Part shown: positions 1-5,971 of the stretch, piece by piece
How the letters are laid out: every line of letters starts with the position of its first letter
Position numbering within the stretch: the first letter of the stretch is position 1
DNA from: Bacteroidetes bacterium UBA3022
GTDB lineage: Bacteria > Bacteroidota > Bacteroidia > Chitinophagales > BACL12
Assembly: GCA_002346225.1 (NCBI GenBank)
Contig: DDYY01000075.1
Location: 1 to 9,684 of the forward strand
DNA length: 9,684 nucleotides
Direction of reading: 5' to 3'
Program-made: the position numbers and the translations under genes
The notes under the pieces: model-generated
Database searches by the model: none
What the model was told of the DNA's origin: nothing
Seen by the model: only the letters and a program-made list of their open reading frames with translations

Positions 1-401
1 ATATCAGCAGGCGTGCCAGCAAAAAAGTGCAATTCGACTTTCACTCTTCCAGCGATATCCTCATTGCTAAAATCAACCCCACCCTCTTCAACTGGGTTAT
101 AGAGAACCTGCTCAAAAATGCACTGGATGCCATTGAAGGCGCCGGCACCATCGGCGTAGTGACGGGAAAGCTAAAAAATGAAGTATTTATCGATATTTCA
201 GACTCCGGCAAAGGCATAGCCAAAGGCAAACAAACGGCTGTTTTTGAGCCCGGCTATTCCACCAAGATGCGCGGCTGGGGACTGGGTCTGACGCTTGCCA
301 GGCGCATTATAGAGTCTTACCACAACGGAAAAATATTCGTCCGGCAATCGACACCGGGCAAGGGCACTACTTTCCGCATATTATTGCCCGCGGGGAAGTA
401 A
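1..401 (+). CDS. Sensor histidine kinase, C-terminal ATPase domain (5' end outside window)
   Basis: This is the last part of a two-component sensor kinase. Such proteins bind ATP and autophosphorylate a histidine in the (unseen) DHp domain before passing phosphate to a response regulator. The reading frame is open from position 3 to the TAA at 399-401, with no stop upstream, so the gene starts outside the window; the GTG at 27 is just an internal valine. The HATPase_c landmarks appear in order: N-box NLLKNALDAIEG, G1 box DSGKGIA, F-box-like VFEPGYSTK, G2 box GWGLGLTLARRII, and a final GKGTTFRILLP strand. The protein ends directly after this domain, so no receiver domain is fused at the C-terminus. 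Sensor type and partner regulator cannot be told from this part. The next gene converges on it, with only 6 bp between the stops, and I see no terminator for this strand. Confidence 0.9.
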   Translation, partial: ISRRASKKVQFDFHSSSDILIAKINPTLFNWVIENLLKNALDAIEGAGTIGVVTGKLKNEVFIDISDSGKGIAKGKQTAVFEPGYSTKMRGWGLGLTLARRIIESYHNGKIFVRQSTPGKGTTFRILLPAGK

Positions 402-407
402 TTCTTC

Positions 408-815
408 CTACAGGCCGCCCATGTGCAGAATGTGCTTGTACTCCAACTCCCGGACCGGAGAAACCGAAAGGCGGGTAACGCGGAGCAACTCCATATCCTT
501 CAACGCACCGGCAGCCTTGATTTCTTTCAGTGATACGATGCGGGGTAAAGCCTTCACCACTTTCACATCTACCATACTCCAGTCGCCTTCCTTGGCTGTA
601 TGATCGGGATAGGCCTCTTTGGTCACCTCTACAATACCCACCACTGCAGGATCCTTCACACTGTGGTAAAACAGGCAGCGGTCGCCCTTTTTCATCTCCC
701 GCATAAAGTTGCGTGCTGCATAGTTGCGGATACCATTCCAGAATGTCTCTTTCTCTTCCACCATCTGCTCCCACGGATAGGTATCGGGGTCAGATTTGAT
801 TAACCAGTATTGCAT
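408..815 (-). CDS. EVE-domain protein (thymocyte nuclear protein 1-like)
   Basis: A 135-residue single-domain protein. It starts MQYWLIKSDPDTYPWEQM and contains WNGIRNYAARNFMREMKKGD, FYHSV, VGIVEV and a late KALPRIVSLKEIK segment, the usual pattern of bacterial EVE-domain proteins. EVE folds are related to PUA and YTH domains and are thought to bind modified bases in DNA or RNA; the ligand here is unknown. I chose the ATG at 813-815. A longer frame to 884 would run through the rpsA terminator, and its extra 23 residues do not look like protein. The length matches the family. The gene lies 77 bp downstream of rpsA on the same strand, but a strong terminator separates them, so it probably has its own promoter (see 834-841). 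Confidence 0.88.
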   Translation of the reverse strand: MQYWLIKSDPDTYPWEQMVEEKETFWNGIRNYAARNFMREMKKGDRCLFYHSVKDPAVVGIVEVTKEAYPDHTAKEGDWSMVDVKVVKALPRIVSLKEIKAAGALKDMELLRVTRLSVSPVRELEYKHILHMGGL

Positions 816-833
816 GTTGCTCTTTTGTATGCC

Positions 834-841
834 CAAAAATA
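834..841 (-). promoter_or_regulatory. Candidate -7 box (TATTTTTG) for the EVE gene
   Basis: Read on the minus strand this is TATTTTTG, an exact match to the Bacteroidota sigma consensus TAnnTTTG. Eighteen bases separate it from the EVE start codon, close to the spacing of the boxes before the helicase and yceI genes. It lies inside the T-tract of the preceding rpsA terminator. No clear -33 TTTG is visible 19-21 bases upstream, where the terminator stem lies, so the call rests on the -7 match and the spacing. Confidence 0.45.
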
Positions 842-871
842 AAAAACCACCCCGAAGTGTTCGGGGTGGTT
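835..871 (-). terminator. Rho-independent terminator of rpsA
   Basis: A perfect 12-bp inverted repeat (845-856 pairing with 860-871) with a 3-base loop forms a GC-rich hairpin built on ACCACCCCGAA. On the minus strand it is followed by a run of T broken by one A (positions 846 down to 835). It begins about 20 bases past the rpsA stop codon. On the plus strand no T-tract follows the stem, so it should work only for minus-strand transcription. Confidence 0.9.
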
Positions 872-892
872 GGATGTTATTCAAGTTGCAAA

Positions 893-2929
893 TCAGGCTT
901 TATCTTCCTGCTCTTCGCTCTCGTCGGCTTTCGCTACATCACCATCTGCCTCAGGAGCAGCCTCTTCTTCGGCGGCTTTCTTCTTGGCTTTGGCAGTAGT
1001 TTCCTTTTTCAGCGTGCTGGCTTTTTCGGCTACAGCATTCTGATCAGCCTCCATTTTCTCCTTCAGCTGGCTGAGTACATCCAGTTCACCTAAGGTGGTG
1101 CGCTCGATGTTTTTCTGCACATTCTTCAGAGCGGTCTTGCCTTTCTTATCGTCTTTCTTCTGCTGCTCTCTGGTTTCCTTGCGGTCATCAGCCATCTTAT
1201 CGTTGATGAAACGGCTGTGGGAAATCAGGATGCGTTTGTCGTTGCGATCGAATTCAATGACCTTGAAGGACAGCATCTCTTCCAGTTGTGCTGAGGTACC
1301 ATCTTCTTTCACCAGGTGGCGATTAGGTGCGTATCCTTCCACACCGTAAGGCAGGGAAACAACAGCGCCCTTATCGTCCTTGCGGATGATGGTTGCTTCG
1401 TGCACAGAGCCTACGGGGAATACAGTTTCAAAAGTATCCCATGGATCTTCTTCAATCTGCTTGTGACCGAGGCTGATTTTGCGGTTTTCGTCATCGATTT
1501 CCAGCACTACCACATCGAGGGTCTCACCCACTTTGGTGTAGTCGGAAGGATGATTGAAACGCTTCACCCAAGAAAGGTCGGATACGTGTACCATACCACC
1601 GATGTTATCGTCGAGTTCGACAAATACACCATAAGGAGTAAGGTTTTTCACCAGACCGGAGTGACGGCTGCCCACAGGATATTTGGTAGGCACTTCTGAC
1701 CATGGATCAGGAGTCAGTTGTTTCAGCGACAGCGACATTTTGTGCTCTTCGCGATCGATGGTTACCACCGCAGCTTCATAGGTTTCTCCCAGCTGGAAGA
1801 ACTCTTTGCTGTTGATGGGCTGGTTGCTCCAGCTTACTTCCGATACGTGAATCAGTCCTTCAATACCCGGAGTGATTTCCAGGAAGGCACCGTAGTCTTC
1901 GATATTGACAATCTTACCGCTCACTTTGCTTCCTTCAGCGATGGATGCATCCAGCACTTCCCAAGGATGTGGCGTAAGTTGTTTCAGACCCAGAGAGATG
2001 CGTTTTTTGTTGTCATCGAAATCGAGTACCACCACGTTCAGTTTCTGGTTCAGTTCCAGTACTTCGCTCGGATGGTTGATACGACCCCATGAAATATCAG
2101 TAATGTAAAGCAGACCATCTACACCACCCAGGTCGATAAAGGCACCGAAGTCGGTGATGTTCTTGATGATACCTTCCAATACCTGACCTTTCTCCAGTTT
2201 GGAGATAATTTCCTGGCGTTGTGATTCGATATCACTTTCAATGAGTGCTTTATGTGATACGACGGCATTCTTAATGGCTTCGTTGATTTTCACCACTTTG
2301 AATTCCATTTTCTTACCTACGTAAGAATCGTAATCCGTAATTTGCTTCACATCGATTTGTGAACCGGGGAGGAAAGTTTCGAGACCGAATACTTCCACAA
2401 TAAGACCGCCCTTGGTTTTGCTGACGATATTACCGGTAACAATTTCTTCTGAGTTGTAGGCATTCACAATCTTATCCCAAGCCATCATCATTTTGGCGTT
2501 CTTGCGGGAAAGGATGAGGTGACCTTTGGTATCCTCTTTAGAAACTACATATACATCGATATCCATACCCACTTTCAGATCTTCCACATCGCGGAATTCT
2601 GTGCGGGAGATTAATCCATCGCTTTTGTAGCCGACGTTCATCACGACATCTGAGTCGGTGATGCCCACAACGGTACCCGTTACGATTTCATCGTCATGTA
2701 AAGTGCGGAAAGTGCCTTCGTATTCGGCTTCCATTGCTTCCGACTTTTCTGTAGAGTAGGTAATGCGATTGCGCTTATCTACATCCCAGTCAAAATCATC
2801 AAATGCCGGCGGAGGAGTGGTTGATTCTGCAGCAGGAGCTGCTTTTTTGGAGGTTTCGGTTGCAGTATCAGCAACCTGGTTTTCTGTGGCCTCTTCCTGA
2901 GGTTCCAGATTTTCGTTTTCTGTTGTCAA
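893..2929 (-). CDS. rpsA: 30S ribosomal protein S1
   Basis: A 678-residue S1 protein that binds mRNA on the small ribosomal subunit. Six S1 (OB-fold) repeats can be placed at about residues 80-143, 161-229, 247-317, 333-405, 419-490 and 506-573. Repeats 3-5 are the most canonical (ITDFGAFIDLGGVDGLLYITDISW, EDYGAF, TPYGVFVEL). They are preceded by an acidic Glu/Thr-rich N-terminus (1-75) and followed by a highly charged Lys/Glu tail (about 580-678). The tail makes it longer than the roughly 557-residue E. coli protein. The start is a TTG at 2927-2929: the frame has a TAA five codons upstream, and the first in-frame ATG is residue 66, just before repeat 1. No Shine-Dalgarno sequence is visible. 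A strong terminator follows the gene. A hairpin with a T-tract lies upstream, between it and the barrel-protein gene. Confidence 0.96.
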   Translation of the reverse strand: MTTENENLEPQEEATENQVADTATETSKKAAPAAESTTPPPAFDDFDWDVDKRNRITYSTEKSEAMEAEYEGTFRTLHDDEIVTGTVVGITDSDVVMNVGYKSDGLISRTEFRDVEDLKVGMDIDVYVVSKEDTKGHLILSRKNAKMMMAWDKIVNAYNSEEIVTGNIVSKTKGGLIVEVFGLETFLPGSQIDVKQITDYDSYVGKKMEFKVVKINEAIKNAVVSHKALIESDIESQRQEIISKLEKGQVLEGIIKNITDFGAFIDLGGVDGLLYITDISWGRINHPSEVLELNQKLNVVVLDFDDNKKRISLGLKQLTPHPWEVLDASIAEGSKVSGKIVNIEDYGAFLEITPGIEGLIHVSEVSWSNQPINSKEFFQLGETYEAAVVTIDREEHKMSLSLKQLTPDPWSEVPTKYPVGSRHSGLVKNLTPYGVFVELDDNIGGMVHVSDLSWVKRFNHPSDYTKVGETLDVVVLEIDDENRKISLGHKQIEEDPWDTFETVFPVGSVHEATIIRKDDKGAVVSLPYGVEGYAPNRHLVKEDGTSAQLEEMLSFKVIEFDRNDKRILISHSRFINDKMADDRKETREQQKKDDKKGKTALKNVQKNIERTTLGELDVLSQLKEKMEADQNAVAEKASTLKKETTAKAKKKAAEEEAAPEADGDVAKADESEEQEDKA

Positions 2930-2973
2930 AGGACAAAATGTTTAGTTAAATAATACGGGTTCATCCTAACCTT

Positions 2974-3023
2974 AAAAAAGGTGCGCTCACACCTGTACCC
3001 ATTGCGGGTGAAAGCGGAGCGCA
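2974..3023 (-). terminator. Hairpin with T-tract between the barrel-protein gene and rpsA
   Basis: On the minus strand TGCGCTC (3023-3017) pairs with GAGCGCA (2988-2982), followed by CC and six T (2979-2974). The 28-base loop can form an inner helix, either ACCC/GGGT (3009-3006 with 3000-2997) or CACC/GGTG. It lies 33 bases after the barrel-protein stop and about 45 bases before the rpsA start. The simplest reading is the terminator of the upstream gene. If rpsA transcription starts further upstream, the same structure would sit in the rpsA leader and could act as an attenuator. The outer stem is only 7 bp, so confidence is moderate. Confidence 0.5.
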
Positions 3024-3056
3024 AAGTTACTAATAATCAAGGAATAATGCAGGCCC

Positions 3057-3659
3057 TTATTTCGTCAAAAGGCCTAATCCTATGGAAAAGGATGCTATGA
3101 ATCTGTTGCCTATATGGCTGTAGTGGTACATGAAATCGTAATTATCAGCAAATCCATAGCCCAGGCCACCATTGATATCGAGCGTTACCATCCCGCCAAA
3201 GACCATCTGACGGCCAATATTCAGGGAAAGAGTAGGCGCATTGATGGTACCTGCATCCACACCTTCCTGACCATCCCTTTCTCCATCGTGGCGGTAGAAG
3301 GTATAGCCGAGAGCGGGCATCAGGTAAAAGCCCTGAAAATCGCTGTAACGCAGCATATCATCGGTGTAATAATCGGGATTAGAATAAAACCGGGGACCGA
3401 ATTTGATAAACAAGCCGCGCGCATTGATATCATTGCTGTTGAGCACATCCACCCCGATAATGCCGAGGTCGACATCCATGTTCAGTTTTTCATTGATGCG
3501 CTGCTCGTAGCCCAGTGTGAGCTTGCTGGTCATAGGACTGAAGGGATCAACCTTGAAAGCGCGTTGCATGGTTTGCGTACTGCTGGAAGGACCCACCTGA
3601 GCCGTTGCCATAAGAGACATACTACCCAGCAGTAAAGTAAACATCCATTTCTTTAGCAT
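3057..3659 (-). CDS. Predicted outer-membrane beta-barrel protein
   Basis: A 200-residue secreted protein of unknown specific role. The N-terminus MLKKWMFTLLLGSMSLMATAQ is a clear Sec signal peptide with cleavage expected near the TAQ. The rest alternates short amphipathic strands with glycine and aromatic turns: KLTLGYEQRI, LFIKFGPRFY, GFYLMPALGYTFYR, TLSLNIGRQM, LDINGGLGYGF, and RFIASFSIGLGLL at the end. This fits a small barrel of about eight strands. It resembles Bacteroidota DUF3575-like barrel proteins, but I cannot confirm the family. The last residue is Lys, not the common terminal aromatic. I chose the ATG at 3657-3659 over a TTG three codons upstream because it gives a standard signal peptide. 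The gene lies 50 bp downstream of the type-IX-secreted protein on the same strand, so the two could be co-transcribed, although a candidate promoter lies in the gap. Confidence 0.75.
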   Translation of the reverse strand: MLKKWMFTLLLGSMSLMATAQVGPSSSTQTMQRAFKVDPFSPMTSKLTLGYEQRINEKLNMDVDLGIIGVDVLNSNDINARGLFIKFGPRFYSNPDYYTDDMLRYSDFQGFYLMPALGYTFYRHDGERDGQEGVDAGTINAPTLSLNIGRQMVFGGMVTLDINGGLGYGFADNYDFMYHYSHIGNRFIASFSIGLGLLTK

Positions 3660-3684
3660 AGTAATCAATTTTAGTTAAGCTGTC

Positions 3685-3720
3685 CAAAATTGTACCAAAA
3701 AAATGAAAATTACCGCAAAA
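3685..3720 (-). promoter_or_regulatory. Candidate promoter of the barrel-protein gene
   Basis: On the minus strand TTTTG (3720-3716) is followed after 21 bases by TACAATTTTG (3694-3685). This resembles the Bacteroidota pair TTTG / TAnnTTTG but has two extra bases between TA and TTTG. The -7-like element ends 25 bases before the ATG. Its upstream part overlaps the stop of the preceding gene. The match is imperfect, so this is only a candidate. Confidence 0.3.
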
Positions 3721-5809
3721 GAAGTACTTCACCGGAGAATAAACGTTTCCCATTTTCGCATTCCAGCTCAATGAGATAGATGTAGTTACCGATGGGAAGG
3801 TCCGCTCCTGTAACGTTATGCGTTCCATCCCAGCCGGGTGTTCCGCCATCTCCAGCCCATTCAAAAACCAATTTCCCCCACCTGTCATAGATGGTGAAGT
3901 AGTTGATAGATTCACAGATGTCACCCAGATCGGGGATGGTAAAATAGTCGTTTAGTCCGTCGAAATTAGGCGAAAAGGCATTGGGAATAACCACATCGCT
4001 GATCACTTCAATAGTGATGCAACTGGAGGTCGCACAGCCGGATTGAATATGCGTGGCAGTAAGGCAGTATTCGGTAGTAGTGAAAGGATTGACCTGGGTA
4101 ACCGGCAGTGTGGGACTTGCCATGTTGTAGTCGGGCTCCCAGAGATAGGTATAATCGGGACCTGTTAGGTTGGAACCTATGTTCACCGACTCACCCAATA
4201 CTATAATAGCATCGGGGAAAGCTGCTGCTGAAACAGAGTCCACCATGTCTACATTCACTGATTGTACAATCTGACAACCGCGTTCATCCGTCACGGTCAA
4301 CTGGTACAGAAAATCTGCTTCAGGGGTAACAGTCAAGTCTGGAGTGGTAGACATGTCGGCATCGTTCCACTGGTAAGTCAGCACACCGGTGCCGTCAGAA
4401 GTGCTGGTCATGTCCACAGACTCACCTTCACAGATGATGATTTCATCGGGTACTACATCCAGTTCAAGAGGAATAAAAATGGTCGTAGGTTCGGGCAATA
4501 CCAGTCCGGTTAAGCTTCCTCCGGGTGATCCTGCTGCAGCGCCGTTGCTGGAGCCATTGCAGGCTGCAGGAGCTGTCGGGTTAATGGTCATACCGGGAGC
4601 CCCGCCCGAGGCATTCAAATTAATGAGGGGTGACACGGTTGCTGTGCTTACCCACAATGCGCCACCTGAACCTCCGCCGCCGGGACCATTGCAGGTAACT
4701 GCATCCAGGTTATTATCTACGTCACCGCCTTTACCGCCAATGACCTCCACATTCAATGGTGAACTGATAAGGGGGACATCGAGCAGGACAACACCGCCGC
4801 CGCCGCCGCCACCTGCGGCATCCCTGCCGGCAACGGTAAATACATTCCGGCCGTTGGCTTTAATGGGAAAGTTGTTACCTATGATTTCTGCTGCGCGGAT
4901 GATAACGATGCCACCACCATCAGCACCGCGACTGCCATCGTTTTCATTCTGGTCGCCGCTGCCACCGCCACCACCCAGATAAATTCTATTAGTGGTATTG
5001 CTGTAATCGAGGGCCTTGCCTCCCAGTCCGGGGAAACTGCCTCCGCACTCACCCGGTCCGACATCGAGCCGCTGTCCACCTGCACCACCTGCTGCAAAGT
5101 TGGCACCACCACCGCCGCCCGTGTTGCTGTCGTTGCCGCCTCCGCCACCATTGGCAGGTGCACCGCGACCCAGGCTATCGGTTCCTAATTGTCTACCAAT
5201 CCCTTCGCCTTTTCGGCTGCCGCAAAAATCGGATTCAGAACAAGCATAGCCATCGTAATTACCGGTTACATCCCAGCAAAGGATATGGTTGTAGTCGTCA
5301 CCGCCCTTGAACCCCATGCCGGTAACATCAATTTCTTCGTTGAAGGTTACAGTACCAGATGCAAAGAAAATGACCACGCCACCTGTTGCGCCATCCCATT
5401 CAGCTGCATTTACCTCGCCGTTGATGACGACATTATTATATTCAGGAATACGCACCAGCTGCACTTTGCCATTCACGGCATCGTAACGCCGCTCCATGGT
5501 TTCGGTGAAGGTGATGATGTTAAAGGTGATATCTTCTATAGTCAGGATTTCGTAATTCCCTGCTACACTATAATCGTCGATAGTGCCGTAAGCGGCAGTA
5601 TTGGTCTGGTCCAGCACGGCACCGCTCATCTGGATGAGGAGCACCTTGTCGCCTTCGCCATAGCCTATGGCAGATTCCACCACCACGTTGTTGTTGCAAA
5701 AATCAGCCGCCAGTACCCGGGTGTAGGTATTGATGACCCCGGAAATATTGGTCTGTCCCCAAAGGAAAACAGGTAAAAAACCCAGGAAAAGTACGAGGTA
5801 TTTTTTCAT
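3710..5809 (-). CDS. Glycine-rich surface protein with type B T9SS sorting domain
   Basis: A 699-residue secreted protein. MKKYLVLFLGFLPVFLWGQ (1-19) is a signal peptide. An N-terminal domain (about 20-140) of unrecognised family follows, then a glycine-rich region (about 140-430) with runs of up to seven glycines and four spaced GG-strand repeats. Next come two Ig/PKD-like segments (about 448-524 with EGESVDMTST and YQWNDADMS; about 526-604 with LGESVNIGS and YLWEPDYN). The protein ends in a gliding-motility-associated/CHU_C domain (about 608-699) with PNAFSPNFDGLNDYF, IYDRWGKLVF and WDGTHNV, which marks a type IX secretion cargo that is anchored or released at the surface. I chose the ATG at 5807-5809 because it gives the signal peptide; the frame runs 36 codons further upstream without protein-like content. 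The ligand or role is unknown; adhesin or structural surface protein is a guess. It diverges from the helicase gene. Confidence 0.9.
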   Translation of the reverse strand: MKKYLVLFLGFLPVFLWGQTNISGVINTYTRVLAADFCNNNVVVESAIGYGEGDKVLLIQMSGAVLDQTNTAAYGTIDDYSVAGNYEILTIEDITFNIITFTETMERRYDAVNGKVQLVRIPEYNNVVINGEVNAAEWDGATGGVVIFFASGTVTFNEEIDVTGMGFKGGDDYNHILCWDVTGNYDGYACSESDFCGSRKGEGIGRQLGTDSLGRGAPANGGGGGNDSNTGGGGGANFAAGGAGGQRLDVGPGECGGSFPGLGGKALDYSNTTNRIYLGGGGGSGDQNENDGSRGADGGGIVIIRAAEIIGNNFPIKANGRNVFTVAGRDAAGGGGGGGVVLLDVPLISSPLNVEVIGGKGGDVDNNLDAVTCNGPGGGGSGGALWVSTATVSPLINLNASGGAPGMTINPTAPAACNGSSNGAAAGSPGGSLTGLVLPEPTTIFIPLELDVVPDEIIICEGESVDMTSTSDGTGVLTYQWNDADMSTTPDLTVTPEADFLYQLTVTDERGCQIVQSVNVDMVDSVSAAAFPDAIIVLGESVNIGSNLTGPDYTYLWEPDYNMASPTLPVTQVNPFTTTEYCLTATHIQSGCATSSCITIEVISDVVIPNAFSPNFDGLNDYFTIPDLGDICESINYFTIYDRWGKLVFEWAGDGGTPGWDGTHNVTGADLPIGNYIYLIELECENGKRLFSGEVLLLR
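4589..5383 (-). repeat. Four degenerate GG-strand repeats inside the surface protein
   Basis: Within the T9SS cargo a pattern recurs: two glycines, a hydrophobic strand, 4-6 residues, a second strand, then GG or GxG. Copies read GGVVIFFASGTVTF (protein 143-172, nt 5294-5383), GGIVIIRAAEIIGN (298-328, nt 4826-4918), GGVVLLDVPLISSP (338-364, nt 4718-4798) and GGALWVSTATVSP (382-407, nt 4589-4666). A glycine- and cysteine-bearing insert separates copy 1 from copy 2. The pattern suggests stacked beta-strands such as a beta-helix or beta-roll; this is inferred from spacing and hydrophobicity only. Confidence 0.6.
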
Positions 5810-5822
5810 ACGAATCGAGCAA

Positions 5823-5830
5823 CGAAGATA
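5823..5830 (-). promoter_or_regulatory. Candidate -7 box (TATCTTCG) for the surface-protein gene
   Basis: On the minus strand this reads TATCTTCG, one mismatch from TAnnTTTG, and ends 13 bases before the chosen ATG. About 20 bases upstream lies GATTTTAT, a weak -33 candidate. It would place the transcription start a few bases before the start codon. That supports the shorter start at 5809 over any start further upstream. Confidence 0.35.
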
Positions 5831-5944
5831 CCCTTTTTCCCCGCTTATAAAATCCACATAATGGGATAATGACGTGAAAATGTCGATTTGCGGGCAGCCT
5901 ACACTTGCTTTGGGCAATAAACCATTTACCAGCGATTTAGTTTC

Positions 5945-5952
5945 TATTTTTG
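5945..5952 (+). promoter_or_regulatory. Candidate -7 box (TATTTTTG) for the helicase gene
   Basis: TATTTTTG exactly matches the Bacteroidota -7 consensus TAnnTTTG and ends 19 bases before the GTG start of the helicase. No good TTTG is present 19-21 bases upstream (the nearest, at 5909-5912, is 32 bases away). The short A-rich leader after it (GTTAAAATAAGC) is typical of Bacteroidota start regions that lack Shine-Dalgarno pairing. Confidence 0.5.
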
Positions 5953-5971
5953 CCTAAGTTAAAATAAGCAT

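Noticed and set aside
367..774. A 135-residue minus-strand frame overlapping the EVE gene and kinase end
   Set aside because: It lies in another frame of the EVE gene, which has clear family motifs, and its own sequence looks random.
816..884. Upstream extension of the EVE protein by 23 residues
   Set aside because: It would be encoded by the rpsA terminator hairpin, and the family normally begins at the MQYWLIK-type start.
4389..5249. Long proline-rich plus-strand reading frames (4389-4982 and 5016-5249)
   Set aside because: They are the antisense of the Gly-rich part of the surface-protein gene; GGC/GGT codons read backwards give proline. No start context or family match.
5909..5912. TTTG as the -33 element of the helicase promoter
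   Set aside because: It lies 32 bases before the -7 box, well beyond the usual 19-21 base spacing.
5810..5917. 36-residue N-terminal extension of the surface protein
   Set aside because: It would place the signal peptide inside the protein and lies upstream of the candidate -7 box.
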